From Burkholderiales bacterium (GTDB lineage Bacteria; Pseudomonadota; Gammaproteobacteria; Burkholderiales; SG8-39): a stretch of 35,431 nt of DNA. Shown piece after piece: positions 19,360-29,183 of the stretch; within the stretch, counting starts at the first letter, position 1, and each line of letters starts with the position of its first letter. A program made the translations under genes and the position numbers. The DNA lies in contig JADLAV010000022.1 of assembly GCA_020848075.1 (NCBI GenBank), positions 1 to 35,431 on the forward strand. The letters run 5' to 3'. The notes below the pieces were generated by a model that saw only the letters and a program-made list of their open reading frames with translations, did no database searches and was not told the DNA's origin.

Positions 19360-20538
19360 GTGCCCGAATTCGAGTTCTGGTGGCTGATCGCGTTTCCCGC
19401 GTTCTTCGGGTTGGGGTGGCTCGCGGCGCGGATCGATATCAAGCAGCTCGTCACCGAGTCGCGCCGCGTCCCGCGCTCGTACTTCACCGGCCTCAACTTC
19501 CTCCTGAACGAGCAGCCCGACAAGGCGATCGAGGCGTTCATCGAGGTCGTGAAGGTCGACCCCGAGACCGTGGAGCTGCATTTCGCCCTCGGGAGCCTGT
19601 TCCGCAGACGCGGCGAGACCGAGCGCGCCATCCGCATGCACAAGAACCTGCTCGAGCGGTCGGATCTCGCGCGGGAGCAGCGCGTGCTCGCGCTCTACGA
19701 GCTCGGCCAGGATTATCTCAAGGCGGGGCTGCTCGACCGCTCGGAAGACGTGTTCGCGCGGCTGCGCGATGGCCCGCACCGTGCGACCGCGCTGAAGCAC
19801 CTGCTCGACATCTACCAGCAGGAGAAGGACTGGGAGAAGGCGATCGGCGTCGCGCGCGAGCTCGAGCACGACTCGGGCCAGAGCTGGCAGAAGGAGATCG
19901 CGAACTTCCACTGCGAGCTTGCGGCCCAGGAGATCAATCATTCGCGGACCGAGCGGGCGCGGGAGCACCTGCACGATGCATTGCAGGCGAACCGCAAGTG
20001 CGTGCGCGCGAGCATCCTCGCGGGGGACATCGCGGCGGCCGCCGGCGATCACGCGGCGGCGATCGAGGAGTGGAAGCGGATCGAAGCGCAGAATCCGAGC
20101 TATCTCGCCCTGGTGGCGCAGCGGCTCCTGAAGAGCTTCCAGGCGCTCGGGCAGACCGAGCACGGCCTCACCCTGCTGCGCGGCTTCCTGGCGGCGCACC
20201 CGTCGCTCGATCTCCTCGACGTGGTGTTCCAGCTGAGCATCGACGCGAAGGGCGCGCAGGCGGCATACGAGCTCGTGCGCGACGAGCTGCGCCGCAACCC
20301 TACGCTGCTCGGTCTCGACCGCCTGCTCGAAGCGCAACTGCTGACCGCGCCGGCCGAGCGGCGGCCGGAGCTCGAGATGGTGCGAAACCTGGTGCACGGT
20401 CAGACTCGCCGCCTCGCGCGCTACCGCTGCGAGGCCTGCGGCTTCCGCGCCCGCCAGTTCTACTGGCAGTGCCCGGCCTGCGGCGGGTGGGAGACGTATC
20501 CGCCGCGGCGCACCGAGGAGTTCGACGCAGCGCCATGA
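19360..20538 (+). CDS. lapB: Lipopolysaccharide assembly protein LapB (YciM)
   Basis: A TPR protein anchored in the inner membrane; in E. coli it presents LpxC to FtsH for degradation and so sets the LPS rate. The 392-residue protein has an N-terminal membrane anchor ([22 protein letters not shown]), the conserved [19 protein letters not shown], and about nine TPR-like repeats across residues 45-340. A C-terminal rubredoxin-like zinc or iron site YRCEACGF...WQCPACGGW provides two CxxC pairs. The start is GTG at 19360. Its coupling to lapA and the following LPS sugar genes fits the role. Confidence 0.94.
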   Translation: MPEFEFWWLIAFPAFFGLGWLAARIDIKQLVTESRRVPRSYFTGLNFLLNEQPDKAIEAFIEVVKVDPETVELHFALGSLFRRRGETERAIRMHKNLLERSDLAREQRVLALYELGQDYLKAGLLDRSEDVFARLRDGPHRATALKHLLDIYQQEKDWEKAIGVARELEHDSGQSWQKEIANFHCELAAQEINHSRTERAREHLHDALQANRKCVRASILAGDIAAAAGDHAAAIEEWKRIEAQNPSYLALVAQRLLKSFQALGQTEHGLTLLRGFLAAHPSLDLLDVVFQLSIDAKGAQAAYELVRDELRRNPTLLGLDRLLEAQLLTAPAERRPELEMVRNLVHGQTRRLARYRCEACGFRARQFYWQCPACGGWETYPPRRTEEFDAAP

Positions 20539-20542
20539 AAGC

Positions 20543-21886
20543 ATGAGAATCACCGTCATCGGAACCGGATACGTCGGTCTCGTCGCCGGCGCCTGCCTCG
20601 CCGAGGTCGGCAACGACGTCGTCTGCCTCGACGTCGATGCGCGCAAGATCGACATGCTGCTCGCGGGCGAGATGCCGATTCACGAGCCGGGCCTCGAGCC
20701 GCTGGTGGCGCGCAACGTCGCGGCCGGGCGCCTGCACTTCACGACCGACGTTGCGGAGGCGGTGCGCTTCGGACCGCTGCAGCTGATCGCCGTCGGCACG
20801 CCGCCCGACGAGGACGGCTCGGCCGACCTGGAGCACGTCGTGGCCGCGGCGCGATCGATCGGGCGATTCATGGACGGCCATCGCGTGGTGGTGGACAAGT
20901 CGACCGTGCCGGTCGGAACCGCGGACCGCGTGCGCCGGGCGATCGCCGCGGAGCTGGCGGCGCGCGACGCGTCGTTGCCGTTCGCCGTCGTCTCCAACCC
21001 GGAGTTCCTGAAGGAAGGGGCGGCGATCGAGGACTTCATGCGGCCCGATCGCATCGTGATCGGCACGGACGACGAGGAAGCGGCGCGCACCATGCGCGCG
21101 CTCTATGCGCCGTTCCAGCGCAACCGCGAGCGGCTGATCTTCATGGACGTGCGCTCGGCGGAGCTCACGAAGTACGCGGCCAACGCGATGCTCGCGACGC
21201 GCATCTCGTTCATGAACGAGCTGGCAAACCTGGCCGAGCGCGTCGGCGCCGACATCGAGCTGGTGCGGCGCGGCATCGGCGCCGACCCGCGCATCGGCTA
21301 TCACTTCCTCTATCCGGGCGCCGGGTACGGCGGCTCCTGCTTTCCGAAGGACGTGAAGGCGCTGGTGCGCACCGGGCTCGACACCGGGCTCTCGCTCGAG
21401 GTCCTCGCGGCGGTCGAGCGCGTGAACGACGCGCAGAAGCGCGTCGTGCTGCGCAAGATCGTGCAGCGCTTCGGCGAGAATCTCGTCGGCAGGCGCTTCG
21501 CGGTGTGGGGACTTGCGTTCAAGCCCGGCACCGACGACATGCGCGAGGCTCCGAGCCGCGTGCTGATCGACGGGCTGCTTGCGCGCGGCGCGGCGGTGAG
21601 CGCGTATGATCCTGCGGCGATGGCGGTGGCCCGGCAGATCTTCGGGGGCACGATCGCATTCGCCGATGCGCCGCTCGCGGCGCTCGACAGCGCAGACGCC
21701 CTGGCGATCATGACCGAGTGGAAGGAGTTCCGCAGCCCGGATTTCGGCGAGCTGCGCGCGCGGCTCCGCGCGCCGGTCGTCTTCGACGGGCGCAACCTGT
21801 ACGAGCCGGCCGATCTCGCCCGCGAGGGCATCGAGTATTTCCCGGTGGGGCGCAGCCAGCCGCCCGGTGCGCGATCCCATGCGTGA
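20543..21886 (+). CDS. ugd: UDP-glucose 6-dehydrogenase
   Basis: This enzyme oxidises UDP-glucose to UDP-glucuronate with two NAD, supplying precursors for exopolysaccharide or lipid A/LPS modification. The 447-residue protein opens with the Rossmann motif [24 protein letters not shown]. It carries [34 protein letters not shown], the [20 protein letters not shown] hinge, and the catalytic cysteine Cys266 in YGGSCFPKD, with [15 protein letters not shown] in the C-terminal domain. ATG at 20543 lies four bases after the lapB stop. Related GDP-mannose dehydrogenases share the fold, but the motif set favours UDP-glucose. Confidence 0.93.
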   Translation: MRITVIGTGYVGLVAGACLAEVGNDVVCLDVDARKIDMLLAGEMPIHEPGLEPLVARNVAAGRLHFTTDVAEAVRFGPLQLIAVGTPPDEDGSADLEHVVAAARSIGRFMDGHRVVVDKSTVPVGTADRVRRAIAAELAARDASLPFAVVSNPEFLKEGAAIEDFMRPDRIVIGTDDEEAARTMRALYAPFQRNRERLIFMDVRSAELTKYAANAMLATRISFMNELANLAERVGADIELVRRGIGADPRIGYHFLYPGAGYGGSCFPKDVKALVRTGLDTGLSLEVLAAVERVNDAQKRVVLRKIVQRFGENLVGRRFAVWGLAFKPGTDDMREAPSRVLIDGLLARGAAVSAYDPAAMAVARQIFGGTIAFADAPLAALDSADALAIMTEWKEFRSPDFGELRARLRAPVVFDGRNLYEPADLAREGIEYFPVGRSQPPGARSHA

Positions 21887-21896
21887 GCGCGGAACG

Positions 21897-22880
21897 ATGA
21901 GCCACCGCGCTTCGGCCTCCGCCGCGGTACTGCCCGACTTCACTCGCGCGCGGCTCCTCGTCGTCGGCGACGTGATGCTGGACCGGTATTGGTGGGGCGA
22001 CGTCACCCGCATCTCGCCCGAGGCGCCGGTCCCGATCGTCAAGGTCGAATCCACGGAGGAGCGGCCGGGCGGCGCCGCTAACGTCGCGCGCAACGCCGCC
22101 GCGCTCGGCGCGCGTGTCGCCCTGCTCTCGGTGGTCGGGAAGGACGAGGCGGGGGAAACGCTCGCGCGGCTGCTGGAGGCCGAAGGGATCGAAGCGACCC
22201 TGCATCGCGACCCCGCGGTCGCTACCACGGTGAAGCTCCGTGTGATCGCGCGGCGCCAGCACGCGCTGCGCGTGGACTTCGACATCGCGCCGAGTCACGA
22301 GGTGCTCGCCGGCAGGCTCGGCGACTTCGACCGGATGCTCGAGAACTGCGACGTCGTCGTGCTGTCGGACTACGGCAAGGGCGGCCTCGCGCACATCCCG
22401 GAAATGATCGGACGGGCCCGTGGCCGCGGCAGGCCGGTGCTCGTCGATCCGAAGGGCGGCGACTACTCGAAGTACCGCGGCGCCACCGTCGTGACGCCGA
22501 ACCAGGCGGAGCTGCGCGAGGTCGTGGGCCACTGGCGCAGCGACGAGGATCTCGCCGAGCGCGCCCAGCGGCTGCGGCGCGAGCTCGGCATCGGCGCGCT
22601 GCTGCTCACCCGCAGCGAGAAAGGCATGACCCTCTTCGAGGAGGGCACCGTCACGCACGAACAGGCGAGGGCGCGCGAAGTCTCCGACGTGACCGGGGCC
22701 GGCGACACCGTGATCGGCACGCTCGCCGTCATGCTGGCGAGCGGGGCGTCGCTCGCCGACGCGGCGCGCGTCGCAAACCACGCAGCCGGCATCGTGGTTG
22801 GTAAACTGGGCGCCGCAGTGGTGCGTCCGGATGAGCTCCGCGCGGAGCTCGAGGCTTTCGACCCCGACCCAGAGACATGA
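21897..22880 (+). CDS. rfaE1: D-glycero-beta-D-manno-heptose-7-phosphate kinase (stand-alone RfaE1 domain)
   Basis: It phosphorylates heptose-7-phosphate to the 1,7-bisphosphate in ADP-heptose synthesis for the LPS core. The 327-residue PfkB-family protein has [60 protein letters not shown] and the ATP/anion motif [14 protein letters not shown]. It lacks the C-terminal nucleotidyltransferase domain of fused HldE, so a separate rfaE2 must lie elsewhere. Starts at 21867 and 21879 are possible; I chose 21897 because GCGGAACG precedes it and homologues begin near there. Its stop overlaps hldD as ATGA. Confidence 0.94.
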   Translation: MSHRASASAAVLPDFTRARLLVVGDVMLDRYWWGDVTRISPEAPVPIVKVESTEERPGGAANVARNAAALGARVALLSVVGKDEAGETLARLLEAEGIEATLHRDPAVATTVKLRVIARRQHALRVDFDIAPSHEVLAGRLGDFDRMLENCDVVVLSDYGKGGLAHIPEMIGRARGRGRPVLVDPKGGDYSKYRGATVVTPNQAELREVVGHWRSDEDLAERAQRLRRELGIGALLLTRSEKGMTLFEEGTVTHEQARAREVSDVTGAGDTVIGTLAVMLASGASLADAARVANHAAGIVVGKLGAAVVRPDELRAELEAFDPDPET

Positions 22881-23887
22881 ACTCGTATTACGTCGTCACC
22901 GGCGCCGCTGGCTTCATCGGGTCCAACCTCGTGCGCGCCCTGAACCAGCACGGCGCCAGGAACGTCATCGCCGTCGACAACCTGAGCGCTGGCGACAAGT
23001 TCCGCAACCTGGTCGGCTGCGACATCGCCGATTACATCGACAAGCGCGACTTCGCCGAGCGGCTGGACGCCGGCGAGTTCGACGGGGCGTTCGACGCCGT
23101 CCTCCATGAGGGCGCCTGCTCGGACACCATGGAAACCGATGGCCGGTACATGATGGACAACAACTACCGGTACTCGCTCGCGCTGCTCGACTTCTGCCAG
23201 GAGGAGGAGATCCCTTTCATCTACGCCTCCTCGGCCGCCGTCTACGGCGGGGGCCGGACTTTCCGCGAGGCGCCGGAGCACGAGTCGCCGCTCAACGCGT
23301 ACGGCTACTCGAAGTACCTCTTCGACCAGGTCGTCCGTCGCCGGCTGCCCGAGGCGACCGCGCAGATCGTCGGCCTGCGCTACTTCAACGTGTACGGCCC
23401 GCACGAGGCGCACAAGGGGCGGATGGCGTCCGTCGCCTGGCACTTCTTCAACCAGTACCGCACCGAGGGCAAGGTCAGGCTGTTCGAGGGCGACGATGGA
23501 TATGCCGACGGGGAGCAGAGCCGCGACTTCGTCTCGGTGGAGGATGCGGTCAAGGTCAACCTGCACTTCCTCGAGCATGGCGACCGCACCGGGATTTTCA
23601 ACGTCGGCACCGGGCGGGCGCAGACGTTCAATGACGTCGCCCTCGCGACGATCAACGCGTGCCGGAGCGTGGCGGGCGAGGCTCCGCTGGCGCTCTCCGA
23701 CGCAAGAGCGCAGGGCGTCATCGAATACATCGCGTTTCCGGAGGCGCTGCGGGGCAAGTACCAGAGCTTCACCCAGGCGGACCTGAAGGCGCTGCGCGGG
23801 GCGGGTTACGCTGCGCCGTTTCTCACTGTCGAGGAGGGCGTGGGGCGCTACGTCGCGGAGCTCCTCGCGGGCAAGAGTGGAGGCTGA
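22877..23887 (+). CDS. hldD: ADP-L-glycero-D-manno-heptose 6-epimerase
   Basis: Final step of ADP-heptose synthesis for the LPS inner core. The 336-residue extended short-chain dehydrogenase has an N-terminal NADP-binding [31 protein letters not shown] (specific to HldD), SSAAVYGGG, a [10 protein letters not shown] catalytic Tyr/Lys motif and [16 protein letters not shown]. The 4-nt overlap with rfaE1 indicates translational coupling of consecutive pathway steps. Confidence 0.96.
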   Translation: MNSYYVVTGAAGFIGSNLVRALNQHGARNVIAVDNLSAGDKFRNLVGCDIADYIDKRDFAERLDAGEFDGAFDAVLHEGACSDTMETDGRYMMDNNYRYSLALLDFCQEEEIPFIYASSAAVYGGGRTFREAPEHESPLNAYGYSKYLFDQVVRRRLPEATAQIVGLRYFNVYGPHEAHKGRMASVAWHFFNQYRTEGKVRLFEGDDGYADGEQSRDFVSVEDAVKVNLHFLEHGDRTGIFNVGTGRAQTFNDVALATINACRSVAGEAPLALSDARAQGVIEYIAFPEALRGKYQSFTQADLKALRGAGYAAPFLTVEEGVGRYVAELLAGKSGG

Positions 23888-23891
23888 GATC

Positions 23892-24779
23892 ATGTGGAAG
23901 ACCATCGAGGACACGGTCGGGGCCACGCCGTTGGTCCGGCTGCGGCGGCTTCCCGGCGACACCGACAACGTCGTCCTGGCGAAGCTGGAGGGCAACAATC
24001 CGGCGGGCTCGGTGAAAGATCGTCCCGCGCTGTGGATGATCCGCGGTGCCGAGGAGCGGGGCGAGATCAAGCCGGGCGACACCCTCATCGAGGCGACGAG
24101 CGGCAACACCGGGATCGCGCTCGCGATGGTGGCCTCGATCCGCGGCTACCACATGGTGCTCATCATGCCGGAGCACCTCTCGGTCGAGCGGCGGCAGATG
24201 ATGGCGGCGTTCGGCGCCGAGATCATCCTCACGCCGAAGGCCGGCGGCATGGAAGGTGCGCGCGATCTCGCCGACAAGATGGTCGCGGACGGCAGGGGTC
24301 GCATGCTCGACCAGTTCTCCAACCCCGACAATCCACGGGCGCACTACGAGACCACCGGTCCCGAGATCTTTCGCGAGACGGAGGGGAAGATCACGCACTT
24401 CGTGTCGAGCATGGGCACGACCGGCACCCTCATGGGCGTGTCGCGGTTTCTGAAGGAGGCGAAACCGGCGGTGCAGATCATCGGCTGCCAGCCGGAGGAA
24501 GGCTCCCAGATTCCCGGCATCCGGAAGTGGCCGGAGGCTTACCTGCCGAAGATCTACGACCGCGCGCGCGTCGATCGCCTCGAGTACGTGAGCCAGGCCG
24601 ACGCCGAGGACATGGCGCGCCGCATGGCGGCCGAGGAGGGGATCTTCGCCGGAATCTCCTCCGGCGGCGCGATGGCCGTTGCGTTGCGCCTCTCGCGCGA
24701 GGTACGAAACGCGGTGATCGCAACCATCGTCTGCGATCGCGGCGACCGCTACTTGTCCACCGGCGTCTTCCCGGCGTAG
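23892..24779 (+). CDS. cysM: Cysteine synthase B
   Basis: PLP enzyme making cysteine from O-acetylserine and sulfide or thiosulfate. The 295-residue protein has the PLP lysine Lys42 in NPAGSVKDRPA, the substrate loop EATSGNTGIALAM and the PLP phosphate-binding SSMGTTGTLMGV. The short GIRKWPEAYLPKIYD segment and a RWPE-like region favour CysM over CysK, and ISSGGAMAVAL is near the C-terminus. I chose ATG at 23892, eight bases after GGAGG, rather than GTG at 23877. It follows hldD after four bases, the standard betaproteobacterial order. Confidence 0.93.
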   Translation: MWKTIEDTVGATPLVRLRRLPGDTDNVVLAKLEGNNPAGSVKDRPALWMIRGAEERGEIKPGDTLIEATSGNTGIALAMVASIRGYHMVLIMPEHLSVERRQMMAAFGAEIILTPKAGGMEGARDLADKMVADGRGRMLDQFSNPDNPRAHYETTGPEIFRETEGKITHFVSSMGTTGTLMGVSRFLKEAKPAVQIIGCQPEEGSQIPGIRKWPEAYLPKIYDRARVDRLEYVSQADAEDMARRMAAEEGIFAGISSGGAMAVALRLSREVRNAVIATIVCDRGDRYLSTGVFPA

Positions 24780-24788
24780 GGCCGGGCC

Positions 24789-25571
24789 ATGGCGCCGACG
24801 CTCGTCTTCGACATCGAGACGATCCCCGACGTCGCCGGGCTGCGCGCGCTCTACGAGCTCGAGCCGGCGCTCACCGATGCGGACGTCGCGGAGACCGCCT
24901 TCCAGCGCCGCCGCGCCGCGGTGGGGCACGACTTCCTCCCGCTGCACGTGCATCGGGTCGTCGCGATCTCGTGCGTGCTGCGCGAGGGCGACAGCCTCAA
25001 GGTGTGGTCGCTCGGGTCGCCCGAGGACGACGAAGCGCAGCTGATCCAGCGCTTCTACGATGGCATCGAGAAGTACACGCCCCAGCTCGTCTCGTGGAAC
25101 GGCGGTGGATTCGATCTGCCGGTGCTGCACTATCGCGGGCTCCTGCACGGGGTGATCGCCTCGCGCTACTGGGATCTCGGCGAGGACGACCGCGAGTTCA
25201 AGTTCAACAACTACATCGGTCGCTACCACACCCGCCACGTCGACCTGATGGACCTCCTCGCGCTCTACCAGCCGCGCAACAACGCGCCGCTCGACGAGAT
25301 CGCGCGGCTGATGGGCCTGCCGGGCAAGCTCGGCATGGACGGCTCCCAGGTCTGGAGCGCCTTCCGTGCAGGTCGGATCGCGGACATCCGGAGCTACTGC
25401 GAGACCGATGTGCTGAACACCTGGCTCGTGTACCTGCGCTTCCAGCAGATGCGCGGCGTACTCGCGCGCGAGCGGCACGCCCGCGAGCTCGATCTCGTGC
25501 GCACGACCCTCTCCCGCCTCGGGGAGCCGCACTGGCGCGATTTCCTGGCCGCCTGGCCGGCGCCCGCCTAG
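24789..25571 (+). CDS. Predicted 3'-5' exonuclease related to the PolB exonuclease domain
   Basis: The 260-residue DnaQ-like (DEDDy) nuclease shows Asp8 and Glu10 in FDIETIPD, Asp109 in [14 protein letters not shown], and Tyr203-x3-Asp207 in SYCETDVLN, so all metal-binding acids and the motif III tyrosine are present. It matches the family of stand-alone proteins resembling the proofreading domain of family B DNA polymerases. Biological role and substrate are not established. ATG at 24789 lies nine bases after cysM and its stop is four bases before rlmD. Confidence 0.88.
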   Translation: MAPTLVFDIETIPDVAGLRALYELEPALTDADVAETAFQRRRAAVGHDFLPLHVHRVVAISCVLREGDSLKVWSLGSPEDDEAQLIQRFYDGIEKYTPQLVSWNGGGFDLPVLHYRGLLHGVIASRYWDLGEDDREFKFNNYIGRYHTRHVDLMDLLALYQPRNNAPLDEIARLMGLPGKLGMDGSQVWSAFRAGRIADIRSYCETDVLNTWLVYLRFQQMRGVLARERHARELDLVRTTLSRLGEPHWRDFLAAWPAPA

Positions 25572-25575
25572 CCAG

Positions 25576-26862
25576 ATGCCATACGCGTCGATCGAGTCCC
25601 TCGATCGGGACGGGCGCGGCGTCGCCCATTGCGAGGGCAAGGCGATCTTCATCGAGGGCGCGCTGCCCGGTGAGTCGGTCGAGTACGCGCCGTACGTGCG
25701 CAAGCCGAGCTACGAGCTCGCCACGGCGCGGCGCATCCTGAGGGCGTCGGCGGCGCGCACGCCGCCGCGCTGCCCGCACTTCGGCGTCTGCGGGGGATGC
25801 GCGATGCAGCACGTCGACCCGGTCACGCAGGTCGCCGCCAAGCAGCGGGTGCTCGAGGACGCGCTCTGGCACATCGGCAAGGTGCGGGCAGAAGAAATCC
25901 TCGCCGCGATCCACGGCCTGCCCTGGGGATATCGCCACCGCGCTCGGCTGTCGGCGCGGTACGTTGCGAAGAAGGGCGGCGCGCTCGTCGGATTCCGGGA
26001 GCGGCGATCGTCGTTCGTGACCGACATGCGCTCTTGCGAGGTCCTGCCGCGCGACGTGTCCGCGCTCATCGCACCATTGCGCGCGCTCATCGCGCGGTTG
26101 ACGGTCCGGGAGCGCATTCCGCAAGTGGAAGTTGCCGTCGGTGAGGCGGCGACGGTGCTGGTGCTGCGTATCCTGGAGCCGCCCGGCGCCGCGGACGAAG
26201 CGGCCTTGCGCGGCTTTGCCGGTGCGCATGGCGTGCAGCTCTGGCTGCAACCCGCCGGCCCGGATTCCGCACGGCCATTCCATCCCGTCGACGTGCCGCC
26301 GCTCTACTACTCCCTTCCGGAATTCGGCGTGCGCATCTACTTCGGTCCGATCGACTTCACGCAGGTGAATCCGGCGGTGAATGCGCTCCTCGTGCGGCGC
26401 GCGATCGGTCTGCTGGATCCGCACCCCGGCGAGCGGATCCTCGATCTCTTCTGCGGCCTGGGCAACTTCACGCTGCCGATCGCGGCACGTGGCGGGGAAG
26501 TGGTCGGCGTGGAGGGCGCCGAGGGCCTGGTGGAGCGTGCCCGCTCGAACGCGGCAGCGAACGGGCTCGCCGCGCAGTTCGTGGTGACGAACCTCTTCGA
26601 TCCCAGCGCGTGCGCGGCGCTACCCAGATGCGACAAGATGCTCGTCGATCCTCCGCGCGAAGGTGCGGTCGAGCTCCTCAAGTCCCTCGGCGCCGATGCG
26701 CCCACTCGCATCGTCTACGTCTCGTGCGATCCGGCAACCCTGGCGCGGGACGCCGGCCTACTGGCGAGCGTCAAGGGCTACCGGCTCGCCGCCGCGGGCG
26801 TCATCAACATGGTCCCGCACACCTCGCACGTGGAATCGCTGGCGCTGTTCGAGAGGCGATAG
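25576..26862 (+). CDS. rlmD: 23S rRNA (uracil(1939)-C(5))-methyltransferase RlmD
   Basis: SAM-dependent methylation of U1939 in 23S rRNA. The 428-residue protein has an N-terminal TRAM domain ([21 protein letters not shown], about 5-55) and iron-sulfur cluster cysteines in [14 protein letters not shown] (C66, C72, C75), with a likely fourth in DMRSCEVLP. The Rossmann domain has [16 protein letters not shown] and LVDPPREGA, and the catalytic cysteine is in [17 protein letters not shown] at 25576 has little Shine-Dalgarno but keeps the TRAM domain complete. It is the last gene of the long rightward run and ends at a bidirectional hairpin. Confidence 0.95.
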   Translation: MPYASIESLDRDGRGVAHCEGKAIFIEGALPGESVEYAPYVRKPSYELATARRILRASAARTPPRCPHFGVCGGCAMQHVDPVTQVAAKQRVLEDALWHIGKVRAEEILAAIHGLPWGYRHRARLSARYVAKKGGALVGFRERRSSFVTDMRSCEVLPRDVSALIAPLRALIARLTVRERIPQVEVAVGEAATVLVLRILEPPGAADEAALRGFAGAHGVQLWLQPAGPDSARPFHPVDVPPLYYSLPEFGVRIYFGPIDFTQVNPAVNALLVRRAIGLLDPHPGERILDLFCGLGNFTLPIAARGGEVVGVEGAEGLVERARSNAAANGLAAQFVVTNLFDPSACAALPRCDKMLVDPPREGAVELLKSLGADAPTRIVYVSCDPATLARDAGLLASVKGYRLAAAGVINMVPHTSHVESLALFERR

Positions 26863-26880
26863 GCGCCGGCGCGGCAAAGA

Positions 26881-26907
26881 CAAAGGGCCGCGCGCGGCGG
26901 CCCTTTG
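26881..26907. terminator. Bidirectional hairpin between convergent rlmD and BI-1 gene
   Basis: CAAAGGGCCG (26881-26890) and CGGCCCTTTG (26898-26907) form a perfect 10-bp stem with a 7-base loop. It lies between the two convergent stop codons (26862 and 26927). T-richness after it is modest on the minus strand and poor on the plus strand, but stem strength and position support termination in both directions. Confidence 0.8.
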
Positions 26908-26926
26908 CGTGAGGCCGAGGGGCGGA

Positions 26927-27631
26927 CTAGTCGTTGTTGCCGCCGAAGATGCCGAGCAGCTGCAGCAGGCTCGAGAAGAGGTTGTAGATCGCGACGTACA
27001 GCGTCAGCGTGGCCGAGACGTAGTTCGTCTCGCCGCCGCGCACGATCGCGTTGACCTGCCACAGGATGATGAGCGACGAGAAGATCACGAACGCCGCCAG
27101 GACCGCCAACGTCAGCGCCGGGACCTGGAAGAAGACGTTCGCGACGACCGCTGCCATGATCACGATCGCGCCGACCGTCAGGAAGCCGCCCATGCGGCCG
27201 AAGTCGCGCTTGACGCTCGAGGCCACCGCCGAGAGCCCGAAGAACGTGACCGCCGTGCCGCCCGCCGCCATCGCCACGAGCTGGCTGCCGTTCGAGAAGC
27301 CGAGGACGCGGTGGAGCAGCGGCCCGAGCAGCACGCCGAGGAACAGCGTGAAGCCGAGGAGCAACGCCACGCCGATGCCGCTCTCCCGGTTGCGCTCGAT
27401 CGCCCAGATCCAGCCATAGAAGACGGCGAGGATCGCGATGAGCGAGATCCCGGGGTTGGTCCGCAGGAACGTCATCTGCAGGTTGGCGCCGATTAGCGCG
27501 CCGATCGCCGTCGGAATCAGCGTGAGGGCGAGCAGCCAGTACGTATTGCGCAGAACCTTGTTCTGCCGCAGTGCGAGCCCTTGCGAGCCGGCCTGCATGT
27601 CGTTCGGGATGGTGCGCAGTTCGGGTTGCAT
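26927..27631 (-). CDS. BAX inhibitor-1/YccA family membrane protein
   Basis: The 234-residue integral membrane protein has about seven predicted transmembrane segments, from the first at residues 32-52 (TYWLLALTLIPTAIGALIGA) to the last near the C-terminus (LYVAIYNLFSSLLQLLGIFG). The pattern and FFGLSAVASSVKRDFGRMGGFL match bacterial BI-1 (YccA/YbhL-like) proteins. E. coli YccA interacts with FtsH and modulates membrane proteolysis; other members are pH-sensitive calcium leak channels. I chose ATG at 27631 because AAGGAGGAA lies just upstream; a start 15 codons earlier lacks such a site. It is transcribed alone, convergent with rlmD. Confidence 0.88.
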   Translation of the reverse strand: MQPELRTIPNDMQAGSQGLALRQNKVLRNTYWLLALTLIPTAIGALIGANLQMTFLRTNPGISLIAILAVFYGWIWAIERNRESGIGVALLLGFTLFLGVLLGPLLHRVLGFSNGSQLVAMAAGGTAVTFFGLSAVASSVKRDFGRMGGFLTVGAIVIMAAVVANVFFQVPALTLAVLAAFVIFSSLIILWQVNAIVRGGETNYVSATLTLYVAIYNLFSSLLQLLGIFGGNND

Positions 27632-27948
27632 CAACGTTCCTCCTTGGAGGCTCCTTTTTGCGTTTGAGTCCGGCACTTAGATGCGCGCGGTTGACGGGAG
27701 TTCAAGCGGCCCAGTATAGCCGCCGGGTCGATGGCCCGCAGTTGCGCTTTGCAATCCATCGGCAGCAGCAATCGCAAAATTCTATCATAACGCGTTGACT
27801 TATATCATAATTCTTCCTGGGACCGGACAACGCTCCCGCAGTTCACGCGATCGCGCATCGCGTAGACTAGGCAAGCTCTACAGAAACCCGTCATTCCCGC
27901 CCGCCGATAGCATCCCTCGGGGGCGGGGTGAACGGAGGCGCGGACCCC
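27632..27948. other. Intergenic region between BI-1 gene and tRNA-Ser(UGA)
   Basis: This 317-bp divergent spacer holds no convincing gene. On the minus strand TATACT (27718-27713) is a fair -10 for the BI-1 gene, with no good -35. On the plus strand TAGACT (27863-27868) could be the -10 of the tRNA. Between them is an AT-rich island carrying two TATCATAA copies (27783-27810). Confidence 0.5.
27783..27810. repeat. Direct repeat TATCATAA, two copies 20 bp apart
   Basis: TATCATAA at 27783-27790 and again at 27803-27810, separated by CGCGTTGACTTA. The 20-bp period is about two helical turns, the geometry expected when a dimeric or tandem regulator binds the same DNA face. It is an AT-rich patch in very GC-rich DNA. 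No regulator can be named. Confidence 0.55.
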
Positions 27949-28038
27949 GGAAGGGTGGCAGAGCGGTTGAATGCACCGGTCTTGAAAACCGGCAGGACCT
28001 AACGGTCTTCGTGGGTTCGAATCCCACCCCTTCCGCCA
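27949..28038 (+). tRNA. tRNA-Ser(UGA)
   Basis: A 90-nt class II tRNA with CCA encoded. The acceptor GGAAGGG pairs with CCCUUCC (28028-28034); the anticodon stem ccggt/accgg encloses loop CTTGAAA with anticodon TGA at 27983-27985. A long variable arm and GGTTCGAATCC T-arm identify it as serine-type. Confidence 0.95.
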
Positions 28039-28090
28039 GATTCTGGCAGGGAACCGCCACCCCCCCGGTCATGGCGGCGCGCCTGCGCCG

Positions 28091-28447
28091 CTACTTCTTC
28101 CGCCTCTCCGGCTTCTTCCCGCGTGGCGACTGCCGCATGAAGTGGGCCACCCCGACGACTCTATCGACGGGAACTACGAACGCAATTCCCTTGCCGGTGT
28201 CGTCGAGCTGCGCAGCGCGAACGATCTCCGTCAGGATGGTGTCGATCTGGTCCGAATAGGCGACGGTCAACACGACCTCCTTCTCCGGCTCGATCGACAT
28301 GCCGAAGATCTTTTCCTGCTCGTTGATGCCCGCACCGCGTCCGAAGAGCACGGTGCCTCCGCGCGCGCCGGCGTTTACCGACGCCTCGAGCACTGTGCTA
28401 CCCCATCCTTTCCGGACGATGCTCACGATCAGAGAGGCGTTAGACAT
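28091..28447 (-). CDS. P-II-like nitrogen regulatory family protein linked to DUF1538 proteins
   Basis: The 118-residue protein has the P-II ferredoxin-like fold pattern: N-terminal strand SLIVSIVRKGWGSTVLEASVNAGARGGTVLFGRG, a long T-loop region, then EVVLTVAYSDQIDTILTEIVRAA and a C-terminal GKGIAFVVPVDRVVG strand. The classic uridylylation-site T-loop of GlnB is not evident, so it is a P-II paralogue. It overlaps the second DUF1538 gene by 8 nt, implying co-translation. P-II proteins bind and gate membrane transporters (GlnK-AmtB is the model), so it probably senses a nucleotide or metabolite and controls the DUF1538 pair. Its basic tail (PRGKKPERRKK) is unusual. Confidence 0.8.
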   Translation of the reverse strand: MSNASLIVSIVRKGWGSTVLEASVNAGARGGTVLFGRGAGINEQEKIFGMSIEPEKEVVLTVAYSDQIDTILTEIVRAAQLDDTGKGIAFVVPVDRVVGVAHFMRQSPRGKKPERRKK

Positions 28448-29183
28448 GTTCAGGCTCCTTGGGCCTTTCTTTCCAGCGAACGAGAATGCCCAGCACCATC
28501 ACCGAAATGATGGGGGCCAGGGCAATGAGGGCGACCAGCCCCAGACCATGCACGAGCGGATCCTGGCCATCCATGGCGGACGATGCGCCGAATGCCAGCG
28601 CAAGTAGAAAAGTGTTGGCCAACGGGCCCGTGGCCACGCCGCCGGAATCCACGGCAATCGCGACGAACTCCTTCTCGCTGAAGCGCATGATCGCCAGGAC
28701 GAGCCCGTAGCCGGGCACGAGCAGCCACAACAGCGGGATCGCGTAGCCGATCCTGAGCATCCCGATGCCGACGGCCACCGCGACGCCGACGCAGATGGCG
28801 CTGACAACCAATGGTTGCCGCACGGACCCGGCGGAGGCCTCCTCGACCTCGTGCGCCAGGATGCGCACCGCGGGCTCTCCCCAGGTCGTGACGAACCCGA
28901 GAAGGGCGCCGAACGGCAACAGCAGCCACTTCTCGGGTAGCGACCCGACTGCTTCCCCGAGCGCTCGCCCGAAGGGCAGAAAGCCGATGCTGACACCCAG
29001 CAGGAACAGGAACAGTCCGGCCGACGCCACCAGGGTCCCGGTCAGAATGCGCGAGACTTCCTTCCTGGGCAGCTTCAGGAGGAAGAGCTGGAAGACCATG
29101 AAGAGTGCCGCCAGGGGGAGCACTGCCAGCGCGACGCTCCAGGCCGCGCTGCCGAGATCGCTCAGGAACGGCGCGTCGCTCAT
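28440..29183 (-). CDS. DUF1538 family membrane protein, second half of pair
   Basis: The 247-residue integral membrane protein has about six or seven transmembrane segments. DUF1538 motifs visible are GVSIGFLPFGRALGE, LLGFVTTWGEPAVRILAHEVEEASAG, a hydrophobic GIGMLRIGYAIPLLWLLVPGY, and FVAIAVDSGGVATGPLANTFLLALAFG. It shares the GEPAV...A.EVEEAS and DSGGVATGPL signatures with the partner gene at 29180-29875, with which it overlaps by 4 nt (ATGA). From memory, a paired DUF1538 system (UmpAB) has been described as a cation/proton antiporter; the function here is inferred from that. Confidence 0.85.
   Translation of the reverse strand: MSDAPFLSDLGSAAWSVALAVLPLAALFMVFQLFLLKLPRKEVSRILTGTLVASAGLFLFLLGVSIGFLPFGRALGEAVGSLPEKWLLLPFGALLGFVTTWGEPAVRILAHEVEEASAGSVRQPLVVSAICVGVAVAVGIGMLRIGYAIPLLWLLVPGYGLVLAIMRFSEKEFVAIAVDSGGVATGPLANTFLLALAFGASSAMDGQDPLVHGLGLVALIALAPIISVMVLGILVRWKERPKEPEHV

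Noticed and set aside
27878..28072. 64-codon minus-strand frame containing EGVGFEPTKTVRSCRFSRPV
   Set aside because: This is the antisense of tRNA-Ser(UGA), a classic spurious gene.
28040..28090. Weak hairpin CCGCCA...TGGCGG between tRNA-Ser(UGA) and the P-II-like gene
   Set aside because: The stem is short and there is no T tract in either direction, so I do not call a terminator.
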